64,000 nucleotides of DNA from Pinus tabuliformis (GCA_031772625.1 CM062818.1:1680136167-1680200166); one strand, 5' to 3'; positions 11,745-23,002 are shown, counted from the stretch's first letter. The notes: generated by a model from the letters alone, not told the origin. A program made the numbers and translations.

Positions 11745-12945
11745 TTAAATATATTCTTGTAAGGCAGTAACCCAATTAGCTCTTTTCTCACTCACATCTT
11801 TTTGTACTAAGATATTTCTTACCACTGGAAACGGTACTATGATTTTTGTATGGGTTTTAAGCAAAAAGGGTCTGAAATATTTTATCGCTTTGAAAACAGC
11901 ATAAGCTTGTTTCTCTACATCTGAATTATTTAATTTAGCCCCTTGTAGATTTGAATTGAAAAAAGCAATTGGGGCTTCTTCCTTGTCTTGATTTGCTTGA
12001 GTGAATATCGCAGCATATGATTTATCAGAGGCAAATGTATATAAAATGAAAGGATCGGAAAATTTTGGAGTTACTAAAGATGGAGCATTAGCAATCGCTT
12101 GTTTAATAAAATTGAATGCTTCATATTTGTCTTGGCCCCATTTGAATATTGAGTTATTTTTAATCATTGCTTGTAAAGGAGATATGATTCTTGAAAAATC
12201 TGGAACAAATCTCTTTACAAAATTAATCTGGCCAAGGAAAGATTGCATAGCTTTCTTGTTGTGAGGCAAAGGTATTTCTGAAATTTCCTTGATTCTGTTG
12301 GGATCAATATGGATTCCATATTTTGACACTATGAATCCAAGAAGTTTTCCTTCACTTAATGCAAAAAAGGACTTTTTTGGGTTAAGTGAAATTCCATACC
12401 TTTGACAACGTTGGAAGATCTGTTTTAAATCTCTGAGATGATTTCCTCGCTTCTTGGAATATACAGTTATATCATCTAGGTAGATTACTACTGATTTGTT
12501 TACCAATCCCTTAAATGTGATGTCCATAGCCCTTTGAAATGTGGCACCAGCATTGATCAGACCAAAAGGCATCTTTTGATATGCATAAGTACCCCACTTG
12601 GTTCTGAACATGGTCTTTAATTGATCATCGGGATGGACCAACGCTTGGTTGTAGCCAGAGAAACCATCCATGAAGGACACTAATTCTGACCCTGCAACTG
12701 CTTGTAATATTTGTTCCATGGGAGGCAAAGGAAAATTATCCTTTTGGCAGGCTTTGTTAAGATTTTGAAAGTCAATGCAAATTCTAAAGTCTCTATTCTT
12801 CTTTCTAATGGGAACCATGTTGGAAACCCATTTAGAATTTCAAACGGGAAAAATGATTTTGGCTTTCAATAAATTATTGAGCTCAGATTTAATCTGGTTT
12901 TCTATATTAGGATGGATCTTTCTCAGCTTTTACTAGACAGGTTTT
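11745..12945 (-). pseudogene. pol: Gypsy reverse transcriptase plus degenerate native RNase H
   Basis: Copies retrotransposon RNA into DNA inside virus-like particles. The long open block 12818-11745 (357 codons) carries the classic fingers and palm: RICIDFQNLNKA near residue 11, FSGYNQ near 54, the MPFGLINAGATFQRAM block near 83 and the catalytic YLDD motif near residue 113. Reading on upstream through two stops at about 12930 adds the RT N terminus. The C-terminal RNase H has LYTFASDKSYAAI where the first catalytic Asp is expected, so that Asp appears replaced, and the third Asp region is also degenerate. The frame ends at QEYI, where the element is cut off. Tat lineage is inferred from this RNase H pattern and from the companion extra RNase H. 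Confidence 0.85.
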
Positions 12946-13289
12946 TCATCGTTTATCATTGGGATAGTATGTTGGATGATAGAAGTGTCGTAAGTCTTAA
13001 GTTCATTGTAGTTCCAAGAAAAGACACGTTTGTATTGTTTTAAGAGACGAACATACACTAATTTTTCTTCAGGAGCTAGGCCAAGACCTAGGTTGATGTT
13101 CTGTGGCTTAGTATCAGTTCCTAGATTTACTAATTCATAATTCATAATTGAACTTTGAAGTTTTGAATTGGTAGATCTCTTGAATCGATCTTTCAAATCA
13201 TATAGGTCTTCTAATTTGACTATTGACTTTGGCATAGCATTATTAGAACTATGTTGTTGCAATTGACTGTCATGTTGGTCCTCATCAAT

Positions 13290-14023
13290 TATCTGATTGG
13301 TGTAGGATCCTTAGATGTGAGGAAGCTTACAATATCAGGATCATCGTTGAAAATTCTCCAATTGGTAATGTTATCAGGAATCGAGGGTCTAAAGATTAAT
13401 TCGATTGAAAATCTATCGGGGCCATAGTCTTCTGAGGGAATGAGCTTGGAAGCTACGTTTTCTAAGAGGTCAACACTAGCATTCTGGAGTTTAGGGATTG
13501 ATGAAATATTGAATGCTATAAAATGTTCAGTCAGATCTTGTAATAAAGATTAGTAATGCTTTAAATGACCTGATAGACAATGTATAGTATTATGTACCTG
13601 TCTGATAACAATTTCAGAGTCTCCGAAGACTTGTAGATATTTGATGTCTAATCCGATTGCTTTTTATAATCCTTGGACTAAAGCCTCGTATTCTACAGTT
13701 TTATTGGTTCAATCAAACTCGAGTCTACAAGTTAGCATACTTTTGTTTCCCTCTGGACCGATTAATACGCATCCTGCTCCTGCTCCTTCGTTAGACTTAG
13801 AATCATCAAAAAATAACTTCCAAAATAAAGATTTATTTACAGGACTATCTATAAAATTAATACAATTAGAATTGTCTATTTGAGAAAAAAATTCTACTTG
13901 AGAAAAAACAGAATGTTCTAAGTAAGATGAAGTATGAGCATTAAAATTTCCTAAGAAAGAATCAATAGAATAGTTGCCAATAATATTGTTGTTGTATGCT
14001 ACTGGTTCATTTTCTCCTTCCAA
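13290..14023 (-). pseudogene. Extra RNase H domain located between protease and RT
   Basis: The minus-strand reading has LFFDDSKSNEGAGAGCVLIG (first Asp), then EYEALV (Glu) near 13690, then FGDSE (second Asp) near 13630, then NASVDLLENVAS (last Asp) near 13470. This is the full set of four catalytic carboxylates of a cellular or archaeal-type RNase H. Two nonsense changes (near 13707 and 13550) break it. The native RNase H after RT in the same element has lost key residues, so this domain probably took over removal of the RNA strand. Tat elements are known to carry an acquired RNase H. Its place before RT is the odd point. Confidence 0.75.
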
Positions 14024-14053
14024 TTCTATTACTATGTATTTTTGATGTCTTTC

Positions 14054-14908
14054 TCACTCAACCTTTGTCTGATTTGGTTTACCATTGTAAGGGAGCCACA
14101 TGTGCAACCAATCAGTTGCAAAGTATCCATGAAGTTTTTCTGACCAATCTATGCTAAGAATTAAGCCATAAAATTCTGGAATATCTGCAACTAAAATGTC
14201 GATAACTTGACATACCTTTGGATTAGATGATAGCCTTATGGTAACCTGATTTAATTCATCGATCACTTCAACTTGCGACCAATCCAGCTGAACTATGCGC
14301 ACAACAGATTTTTGAGGTTGAACGTTCAACTTTGCACATACCGATTTTGGTAAGATATTAGATGAAGCTCCTAAATCCCCTAAACAATAATGCAATTTTT
14401 TTTTGAAAACTTCATAAGTAAGAAGAAATGGGGGAGTATGAGATCTTGACCTTCCTCCAATTAAAGCGATATCATTTGGATCAACTTTATTAGTCACATT
14501 ATTTGGAGGTCTTCCCATCTCATGGGAAGCTTGCGAGATTACAGTGGCGGGTAGAGGTGCAACTGGTACTGCATGTAATTCTTTCAAAAGTATCTTTTGT
14601 TGATGTTTTAACTTGCTCAATTCATAAAAAGTAATGTTATTCCTAGTCTTCTTCATGTATTCTATGATATTATACTCCATTTCATCCAAAACAATCAATG
14701 TTTTAGATGGAGTTGGTGAATCCATTTGGACTGGGCTTGTTTGAGTCGCTTTGGGCGTTGTTTTCTTGGCTACGACTTTATCCTTAGGCATTGAGCTTGT
14801 GCTCTTTGGCTTAGGAGTAGGTTGAGGAGGATCAAGTTGATTTCTACTTCGAGTACTGACCGGCGATGCCTCTTGATTCTCTTCATTTGGGAGGATGAAA
14901 TCCCACAT
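14054..14908 (-). pseudogene. Gypsy aspartic protease with upstream linker
   Basis: An open block of 284 codons. Residues 1-100 are a proline- and lysine-rich linker. A pepsin-like retroviral protease follows, with the active site LGDLGASSNILP near residue 179 and a second lobe ending in VADIPEFYGLILSIDW near residue 245. D-L-G-A is the usual Tat/Athila form of the catalytic triad. The enzyme cuts the Gag-Pol polyprotein. It lies between gag and the extra RNase H, in the expected position for gypsy. Relation to the upstream gag frame is unclear because of stops near 14970. Confidence 0.75.
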
Positions 14909-15202
14909 AACTTGTACCTCTACAACTTCTTCTTCATCGGTAGGTTCTTCGGTAGCAATTTCCTCTTCTTATTCTTCTTCTGATTCAGCATTTGTAATAG
15001 CATTGGGAGGCTTTGAATCAGTTGAAGGATTTCTTCTATAAGGCTTGTACGGCATTTTAGAAGAATTCTCTGCTACTTGTTTCTTAATGTCAACCCTTTC
15101 GTTGGACATGGTTTTCAAAACTTTTTGCAATCCTTCTAAATCGAATGGATCTTTCGATTGTTTTTTCTCAGGATCTTCCTTAAAAGTAACCTTCTTAGAT
15201 TT

Positions 15203-16366
15203 TCATTCATATACAACGTTTTTCTTTTCTAAGGCTATGATATGTTTCTCTACCATTATTTCTTCCTTCATATTGTCAGCTAAAGTTGTCTTGTTAGCCC
15301 TATCGACGAAGATCGCTATGTTCGATGGTAAAGCAGAGATGTACCATTCACTTCGCACTTCTTCGCTAGGCTTAGAAGCAGTAGGAATTTTTTTCAACGG
15401 TTTATTGAAACGTGAGTTAAAATCTTTGATAGGTTCCTCTGATTCAGTCCTAAGGTTAGACGGGTCATTGATCAGTGTCGTCGTAGACCTGTCATCACCG
15501 AACTTAGTCAAGAATTGTTCCTGGAAGATATCCCAACTAGTGATAGATCCAGATGGTAATGAGAAATACCATGATCTGACTGCTCCTTGCAGAGTGTAAG
15601 GAAAGAGTCGAACGACAACGTCTTCATTAGTAACTCCTTTGAGATTTATAGATAACATAATTTTTTTTATATGTTCTTCCACTAGCATGCCTGCTTCAAG
15701 ATTAAACTTAGGCAGCAATTTTCAAGATCGGCTGGTATTTGACTCAAGGGTGCAGGCATTAAGACTGCCCCTGGGTTATTCCATGGAGATTGGGCCATCG
15801 TTGAACTACTAACAGAGGAAAGCGCAAAAGATGATCCCTGCAGTTGGGAAAATGAGGATATTACAGTTCCAGATGATTGAGAAGGAGATGTGGAAGTTCC
15901 AGTGGATTGGTGGACAATAATCTACAGTGGAGGGGTGGATGGTTGACTTTGTGGTGTAGAGGTTGAGATGGATGGTTATGACGAAAGAGTCTCGCTACAG
16001 ACCCTTTAGGTGATTTCCTTGCTCTCTTCCTTGTAGGTAGAGGTAACTTGGTTGGCTCCATACCAAACTTTTCGCTCTTCAATCTAGTAAGAGGATGAGC
16101 AGGGTTATATTGTGAAGTCACACTGCCTTGAGATTTATCAGATCTTTGAGGTTATATAGAAAATCGCTGAAGTTTATGAATCAAAGATTCAACTTCAGGA
16201 GGTTCAATAGTAGATTTCTCTTAAATGTCAGGGTTTGTGGCAGTGGTTGTTGTTTTTTCGACTTTTTCTCAAGATTTAAATATTCTAAGTGCAATGGAGA
16301 AGTCGGGGGAGATGGTGAGGGCAATTTACACTCAGAATGGTATTTAGATTTAGATTTACTTGCCAT
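15203..16366 (-). pseudogene. gag: Gypsy gag (capsid region), broken
   Basis: The block 15718-15203 (171 codons) matches the retrotransposon gag capsid fold: RLFPYTLQGAVRSWYFSLP near residue 41, then WDIFQEQFLTKFGDD near 64. Upstream blocks 16121-15861 and 16366-16181 are proline- and serine-rich N-terminal gag beginning MASKSKSKYHSE about 10 bp after the PBS. Frames are linked by at least two frameshifts or stops. No zinc knuckle is seen between here and the protease, as is common in this lineage. Confidence 0.7.
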
Positions 16367-16377
16367 TCACAGTTCAT

Positions 16378-16396
16378 GGCCCTCCTTCTAGCGCCA
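16378..16396 (-). other. Primer binding site complementary to tRNA-Asn 3' end
   Basis: The plus-strand text GGCCCTCCTTCTAGCGCCA equals the end of plant tRNA-Asn(GUU), including CCA, as I remember it. It lies 4 bp from the LTR end (TGTTAAAGCC at 16401). It fixes the element's orientation (minus) and the exact LTR edge. Confidence 0.75.
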
Positions 16397-16400
16397 AATA

Positions 16401-17274
16401 TGTTAAAGCCCCAAAAATTGAGTCTACAACAAGGGGGATACCCACCCGGTCCGGACCTTGGTTAGCAGCTCCTTTTCCTTTTGGTATAGTGGATCCGACT
16501 GGGGATATGGGACCAGTTTCCCAATATATGTGTGTGTGTGTTGAGAATTGATATTTCTTTTCTAATAATTCCTAATGAACATAAATATCTAATTCTAAAT
16601 TAACCCATGATGTAATCTTTCCGTTATGCGATCTAAAATGATTTCAAATAACAATTGGTAATAAAGATCATTCAACTACTATGAGAAAAGAATTCAATAA
16701 AGATAAACCATTTCGTATAAAAATTTAGACGAAACAGTTGTGAAAAACATATCGCATAATAAGCTATTCATATATTAAACATAAATAAATATCTATCACC
16801 GTACAGAAGTGCCAAATGATAACTCAAGCATTCACGCGTTCATATATAAATAACTAAACATGAATATCATCTTAACACATAGGAAAAAATAGTTAAGAGA
16901 TAAAAGTACCATTTATAACTAGTTCTACTCATGAGCTTCAAGCAATAATGATTTATCTCTTCTTAATCCAACATCCACCAAGAGTACAAAAGTGCAACAT
17001 CAGTAGTAGATATTAAACGTAGATATCAATAAATCTTGTTCCATTCATTCATCAAAACCTCTTCGAAGGGTGCAAAAGTGCATGTTTTGAGGACAAGTTT
17101 TTGATAAATTTCAGGACCCTTCTCTAAATGCATGAGAAGGGTTTAAATACTACTAACTAAATCTAAAAATAATTTATTACAAAAATGTAGGATGCGGTTT
17201 AAATAACCGTCCTCATTTCAGGCAAAAATAAAGCAAAATTAAAATTAAAACTGAATCTAAAACTAAAACTAACA
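16401..17274 (-). mobile_element. LTR of Tat-like element 2 (at least its promoter-to-end part)
   Basis: The LTR ends GGCTTTAACA on the minus strand. A possible matching TGTTAG start lies at 17274. If that is the start, U3 would be only about 70 bp before the TATA motif (17197-17206). That is very short, and no polypurine tract precedes it. The true LTR may therefore extend right through the extra ORF. Similar blocks occur in the LTR at 572. Confidence 0.6.
17197..17206 (-). promoter_or_regulatory. TATA-like box in LTR of element 2
   Basis: TATTTAAACC on the minus strand, identical to the motif at 1255-1264 of the sister LTR. A second TATTTAAAC copy lies at 17141-17149. It is a likely core promoter for element transcription. 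Confidence 0.45.
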
Positions 17275-17279
17275 ACTAA

Positions 17280-18160
17280 CTATTTTTGTATCTGTTCCTT
17301 GTAATCGCAAGCGTTCAACATTTTCTTGAGGAGAGTTGGTTGGCCGACTTCCGACTTTAGCTGTCCTGCAAAAACAGAATCGGCAAGTGCTGGCGCCATC
17401 TTTTCGGTAGAATTGATGATACATTTGAGAGTCATGCACTGGCTGTGTGGTTTTACCATGTACGTCCAGTAAGAATCCAAATTCAACTTGGTTAACCTTT
17501 TGATGTTTTCTGCCCTTTCTTGAGCCTTCTGTATCTATCTTGTCTGTAGATGTTGTATATATCTACATACCACTTGAGGATATCTCTGATAAATACCACT
17601 GGTTTTAGAGTTAAAGTTTCGCTTTTCCCCTTTAGCACTTTTTCCTACAAATTTCCGAGCTTACAAGCGACTGAGAAATTAGAGGGTTTCCATCTTGAGG
17701 GGTTTTGCCTAGCAGTGCGTGATTAGCGCTAGGGAAACTACCTCCATTTCTCAATCCGGGCTTCCCTGGTGCGATTTTTGCCTCTTGCGTGCTTTTTTTT
17801 AAAGGATATAAAGCTTAAATTTTGTGAAAATGACGACTCCATGAGTTCGTGGTTCTGAGCTTTAAATTCTCTATACGTGATATCAGCACTATCTAGTACC
17901 CATTTAACCATGTCCGTGTATGGAATAATTTTGGGCCTCGTCACTATCCTATGCAAGAACGAACATGCTAGTTCTGTAATAGACGCCTCAGAAGACCTGT
18001 GTGAGCCTGCAGTAGCCGTAACCTCCATTACCTCAGGATTTTCTTCCTCAAGTAGACTGTACATCTCTTCCCAAGTAGTAATATCGACATCTTTGTTACA
18101 GGTGGTATCTGTGTATAAGGGCATCATTTCTTTATCTTCAGAACTCGGAGCTTTACCCTT
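17280..18160 (-). pseudogene. Extra ORF of Tat-like element 2, N-terminal and C-terminal pieces
   Basis: Two open blocks on the minus strand, 18127-17738 (129 codons) and 17486-17280 (68 codons), are separated by stops. The first contains WVLDSADITYREFKAQNHEL near residue 86, which resembles the N-terminal part of the hypothetical mobile-domain-like protein of plant Tat elements (from memory). It occupies the same place relative to the LTR as the broken ORF at 1373-4370. The stop codon at 17280 is 74 bp upstream of the LTR TATA motif. No catalytic motif is seen and the function is unknown. Confidence 0.45.
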
Positions 18161-18909
18161 CTTTCCCGTAATATCCTAAACACTGCTATGTATACTTCTC
18201 TGCTCTTTGCTCCTGCAGTTTACAAATGAGATGAGAATAATGATAAGAAAAAGGTGACGGGAAAGCTTTAAATGCGGAAAACATATAAAATATACCACCT
18301 TACGTGAAATGGCTCTTTGATCAGATCAAAACCATATTTCATTAATGACTGCAAACTAACTCATTGATTAACATTCACATGCATAACTAGGCCTCGGTTT
18401 ATGGAAAAAGCTTTTTTCGAACAACGAGCCCTGAAGATCTGCGATAAGAAGATTTTGCGATTTGCTTCACAATATCGGTAGTTTGTAGCATATGACAATC
18501 ATTCATCAATGTGTTTTCTGCGAAATGCGATTTGCAACATGCGCCATCGCATATCAGTGGTTTGAGGCATTTCAGCTTAAGTAATGGTTGAGGCATGCGA
18601 TGCGATGAGGATCTTTTGATGCATGATTTCACATCGCGATTTCGCAATCTTAGAGATTCCGCTTGTAGGAAGGCATTCATTACCTTTTTGTGATGTGACG
18701 CTCTTTAAGGAATTATTTTATTCTAACTTATCATAAAACTTAAGTCTTTGTAGATTTTTCGAGGGTATTCTCCTAATTTTATGATAGTAAACTTTATTGA
18801 AAAAGGAAATATAAGCATTAATTGATTTTTTTAATTTTTGAATAAGGGTCCCCACTTATTTAGTATTAGTGATAAAACTAAATAAGAAGGGGGGTTTTTT
18901 CTGGCCACA
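18161..18909. other. Unassigned spacer with a CpG-bearing patch
   Basis: A 93-codon minus-strand open stretch (18680-18399) matches nothing I recognise. Its DNA repeats TGCGATTTGC/GCGATTTCGC-type words. A strong hairpin lies at 18850-18892. The rest is AT-rich. Confidence 0.25.
18850..18892. repeat. Inverted repeat (hairpin)
   Basis: CTTATTTAGT (18855-18864) pairs perfectly with ACTAAATAAG (18877-18886) around a 12-nt loop, and is flanked by CCCC and GGGG that can extend the stem. It lies about 20 bp before the truncated edge of the copia at 18910 and may mark the breakpoint or a tiny MITE. Confidence 0.6.
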
Positions 18910-20892
18910 ACACACATCTAAGGGTATTTGGATGTGTCGCATATGTACATGTTGCAAAGGAGAAAAGAACAAAGTTGGATAGTAAATATGAAAAGTGCAT
19001 CGTTATTGGGTATAAGGATGGTTTAAAAGGTTATAATCTTTGGAACCAAAAAACAAGGAAGGTTATGTATAGCCGAGATGTGGTGTTTAGAGAGGTGAAA
19101 GATGTTATTAAACATGAAGTCCTACCAAAGGAACCTGAGAAGAGATAGTTTGAGCTAAAGGAAGAAGAATGAAACTCTACAGCAAAAGAGGAATTAGAAG
19201 ATGAAGAGCCACAATTTCCGACTTTGAGAAGATCAGTTCGAGAAAGAAGGCATCCATAAAGGTATAGCCCATATGATTTATCTTCAAATTTTTCTTTATA
19301 TATTATTGATGATGATCCTAGAACTGTGAGGGAAGTAGTAGATTCAGAGAATGGAAAACTTTGGAAAGAGGCCATGGTTGATGAAATGGCATCTTTGCAC
19401 AAAAATGAAGCTTGGGATCTGGTGGAGTTTCTGGTTGGAAGGAAACCCATTGGTAGGAAATGGGTGTTTAAGAAGAAGATGAATGCAGAAGGAAAGGTGG
19501 AGAAATACAAAGCTTGTTTGGTAGCAAAAGGTTATTCCCAGGCGCTGGAAATTGATTTTGGTGATATTTTTTCTCTTGTTGCCAAGGTAGCTTCTATTAC
19601 ATTACTTTTATATGTTGTTGCTACTTTTGATTTTGAGGTAGAAAATATAGATGTGAAGACAACATTTCTTCATGGGGATCTGGAAGAAGAGATCTACGTG
19701 AAGCAACCTAAAGGCTTTGTTGTGAAGGGTAAGAAAGAACTGGTATGTAAGTTAAAAAAGTATTTGTATGGGTTAAAACAGTCACTGAGGATGTGGTATT
19801 AGAAATTTGATACATTTGTACGGGGACTTGGCTTCACCAGAAGCAAAGAAGATCATTATGTGTATTTTAAATTAATTAGTGGCCGCATTGTTTATTTGGT
19901 CTTGTATGTGGATGATATGTTGCTGGTTGGAAATGAAAAAGAAATAATCCAGGATTTGAATACCCAATTGACCTCCAAATTCGACATGAAAGATCTTGGT
20001 GCTGTAAACTATATTTTGGGCATGGAAATTAAGTGAGATTGGGGCAAAGAGGAAGCTCTGGTTAAACTAGAGGAAGTATGTCGAGACAATACTACATAGG
20101 TTTAATATGTAATATAGTAAACCGGTGAAGGTTCCTATTCCTGTAGGTGTGAATTTATCCATTGAATAGTGTCCCAAGACACAAGAAGAGGAAGAGGACA
20201 TGTCCCGTGTTCCATATGCAAGTGCATTCGCTAGCCTGATGTATGCAATGGTCTATACTAGACCAAACATTGCACGTGAAGTGGGAATATTGAGCAGGTT
20301 TATGTCAAAACCAGGGAAGTAGCATCAGATAATATTGAAGTGGGTTTTCAAATATTTGTGTGGCACTAGTGATTATGGTTTATGCTACCATGGAAGACCA
20401 TGATTGGACAAAGTTTTGGACATCCATGAATTTGTTGATGCATATTGGGCTGGAGAGCTGGATCATATAAGATCTACAAGTGGGTATGTGTTTAACCTAT
20501 TTGGAGGTGCAGTTAGTTGGATGAGTAAGAGACAATCTGCAGTGGCACTTTCAACTATAGAGGAAGAATACATGGCAGCCACTCTTGCAAGCAAGGAAGT
20601 TGTTTGGTTGCAGAGATTAAGTTCAAGTTTGGGGGTTAGTACAATGAGCTATAAGGATAGAATGCAATAGCCAAAATGCAATTTTCTTGAGAAAGAAACC
20701 TTCTTATCATTCAAAGACAAAGCACATTGATGTTCAGAATCACTTTGTGAGGGATATGGTTGAGGAAAAAAAGCTGTTGTTGGTAAAGGTGGAAACTTTG
20801 AAGAATACTGTAGATGCATTGACAAAGTCTATGAGCACTGAGAAGTTCTCTTGGTGTAGAGAAACAATGGGTACTACAGGGTTGGATCAATG
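18910..20892 (+). pseudogene. pol: Ty1/copia pol, 3' half (integrase end, RT, RNase H), broken
   Basis: The integrase C terminus begins near 18922 (VFGCVAYVHVAKEK, then KCIVIGYKDGLKGYNLW). RT follows: KWVFKKKMNAEGKVEKYK near 19460, DVKTTFLHGDLEEEIYVKQP near 19650, and the catalytic LYVDDMLLVGNEKE near 19900. RNase H ends the frame (FVDAYWAGELDHIRSTSGYV near 20430, KTKHIDVQNHFVRDMV near 20715). Stops or frameshifts lie near 19149, 19800, 20035, 20080-20400 and 20668. Gag, protease and the 5' LTR are missing. Order and motifs are diagnostic of Ty1/copia. Its own 3' LTR follows directly. Confidence 0.9.
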
Positions 20893-20930
20893 ACTAAGCA
20901 CTCTTGTGGCCCCCTATGGAAAGAAAACAA

Positions 20931-20942
20931 CAAGTGGGAGAA
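20931..20942 (+). other. Polypurine tract
   Basis: CAAGTGGGAGAA lies immediately before the TGTTGGG LTR start. It is the plus-strand primer site of the copia element. Confidence 0.7.
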
Positions 20943-21418
20943 TGTTGGGTTGTGTTATATTATTTCCACGACTAGCCCATGTGTGGGGCGTTGTTGGGGG
21001 TGACAAGGGGGTGAATGCCCCCCTTGTTAGGGGGTATGTATGGGGGTGGGAGGCCCAATTTTTTTGGACCCTATATTAGGTGGGCAGATCTACCTATGGT
21101 TTTGTGCATGGATTTTGCACATGGTTTTGGGTATGATGGTTTTTTATCCATGGTATCTTGTAGAGCTGGTCAAGGGAACTATGGTTATGTTCTAATCCAG
21201 GGTTAATGGATTGGGGTTTATGGATGCTTCAACATTTATATATATGTATTGTAACATTGAAAGGAACATAATGAAAAATCAATCTAGTAGTCCCGGTTTT
21301 GGGATCCAGGGGAAAATCTCTATGTATATATGTTTTATGTTTCATTCTCTTGCCATTGTTTATTTTCTGTTTTTATAATTCATATGTAGGTAGTTTTTGT
21401 ATAGGGTTAAAACCTACA
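20943..21418 (+). mobile_element. 3' LTR of the copia at 18910
   Basis: Starts TGTTGGGTTG right after the PPT. A plausible end is CCTACA at 21413-21418, which gives about 476 bp. It contains G-rich blocks near 20995-21050, as in other plant copia LTRs (compare the solo LTR at 41252). There is no 5' LTR to compare, so the end is tentative. Confidence 0.65.
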
Positions 21419-22400
21419 CATAGATCTACAATGTATCTAACGAAGTTCAGAATCCATATGTTATACTTCCAAATAAGATTTCACATAAACCATAGATTTC
21501 ATACATGATTTTTCAACAGCCAAAACCAATAATAGCTCAATTCAATGTAACAACATGAACAGCTTCCACAAGGGTTTATTGCAAACCCTATATTTTCTCA
21601 AACAATCAAACATCAGTCATAACTAGAACTTAGATTTCAAAAATCTTACACAAATATCAAATTATGACATAGTCGTCATATATCAAAGATTTGGACTTCT
21701 GCTAAGGTTTAGTTATAAAACCCTATGTTTTACAAACATTGTCATCCTAGAGAATCAAAATTTGACGAGGGATTATTTCCAAACCCTAGGACTCATATAT
21801 CTAGGATTTCATCATAATTCACAATCATATCATAACATGTGTTAGTCAAACCCAACTACACAAATATAAATACAAGATAGACATATAACAAACTTGATCA
21901 AACTAGGGTTTTATCAAACACACACACATACCAAGGGTTTCATTTCTAAGATATTATAAGGGTCTTGCATATACACTCTACCGAACCCTAATGATCTAGG
22001 GTCTAAATACAAAGCATAGAAAACCCTAAATTATCAATACTTCAAAGGTTTGGGATTTTAGACATCACCATTAAACCCTAACAAGTTAGGGTTTCCATAA
22101 GTATACCAAAACCCCAAACATGACTTCATCAAAGCATTACACATTTTCTTTTGACTTCAACAATAACCCTAAGTAGGCTAGGGTTCCACACATTATCATT
22201 GAAATACCCTTACGTTAGTATTTTTCACAATGAACCTTTCTAGGGTTTCACAAGAGTAATTAGAGATATGAAGAGGGTATATTTATGTAATGATGAGTCA
22301 CCCAATCAAGAATATTTAAGATTAAAGAAAGCTAGAAAATAAAATGTTAGTAATAGTTTATCAAGAATGAATATGGAGATAGCAAAAAGTTATGGTTTAA
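21419..22400. other. Noncoding region dense in AAACCCTA-type words
   Basis: There is no coding signal. Between about 21570 and 22260 the plant telo-box-like word AAACCCTA or its complement (with variants such as GAACCCTAA and AGGGTTT) appears roughly a dozen or more times on both strands, not in tandem. The block could be leader or LTR sequence of a decayed element. Confidence 0.35.
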
Positions 22401-22930
22401 GACATGCCTTTGTTTCTTAACAAACCTTGTAATTCCAATGCTTTATCTTGTGAATCCTTCTTCCATGTTCTTTGAGTATTCAACAAGTATTTTCTAAACA
22501 AAAAATCACTAGAAATGTGATTAGTATCTAATATAAACAAACTTAGATAAGTAAGGGAATCCAAATATAGAAGACAATATAAGGTGTAAGATACTTATCT
22601 TTGGAAGTTGGTAAGGGCTCCTTCCAAGCTTTAGGGACAGTAGAAGGATATGCAAGGGATAGAGTCCCTAAGATTTTCTAGAAAGTAGGTCTTTAACTTT
22701 GGGTCCTTTCATCATGTTCTTTGGTGAAACTTCTTTAGAAAAGTTTGCTTGATCCCTATCCTTTAGACTTCTTGATTTCTTTGTAAACTTCTTCACTTTT
22801 CCTTTTACTAGATCCAAGACTTTATTCTTTTATGGGATAAGACCTATCCTCTTCTTCCAAGCATTGTAATTGGATGCTCCTTCTAATTTGTTCTCTCCCT
22901 TTATTATGTTAGTCATTGTCCTTGAAGATA
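22401..22930 (-). pseudogene. gag: Ty1/copia gag N terminus, broken
   Basis: From an ATG at about 22914 the minus strand reads NKLEGASNYNAWKKRIG, the usual start of copia gag, then VLDLVKGKVKKF. Stops follow after about 35 codons. It belongs to the minus-strand copia whose PBS and LTR lie to the right (23381-24279). Confidence 0.55.
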
Positions 22931-23002
22931 GTAATCTTATTTCCTTATAAGCTATCCCTATATGATCCTTTAATCAACTTCTAAAGGTTCCTTAGATTCC
23001 TT

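Larger units (their letters stand above)
11745..18160 (-). mobile_element. Tat-like Ty3/gypsy element 2, 3' truncated
   Basis: On the minus strand the order is extra ORF (18160-17280), LTR (17274-16401), tRNA-Asn-type PBS (16396-16378), gag, aspartic protease, extra RNase H, RT and native RNase H. Similarity stops at 11745 in the middle of the RNase H tail, and integrase, PPT and 3' LTR are missing. The reading frames are close to open, with only scattered stops, so this is one of the better preserved coding regions in the window. The right boundary is not defined. Confidence 0.8.

Noticed and set aside
15045-15599. 184-codon plus-strand open frame
   Set aside because: Antisense shadow of gag, which has clear capsid motifs on the minus strand.
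19031-19510. 159-codon minus-strand open frame
   Set aside because: Antisense shadow of copia integrase and RT, whose motifs are on the plus strand.
21570-22260. AAACCCTA words suggesting interstitial telomere repeats
   Set aside because: The words are scattered and occur in both directions. There is no tandem run of the 7-bp unit.
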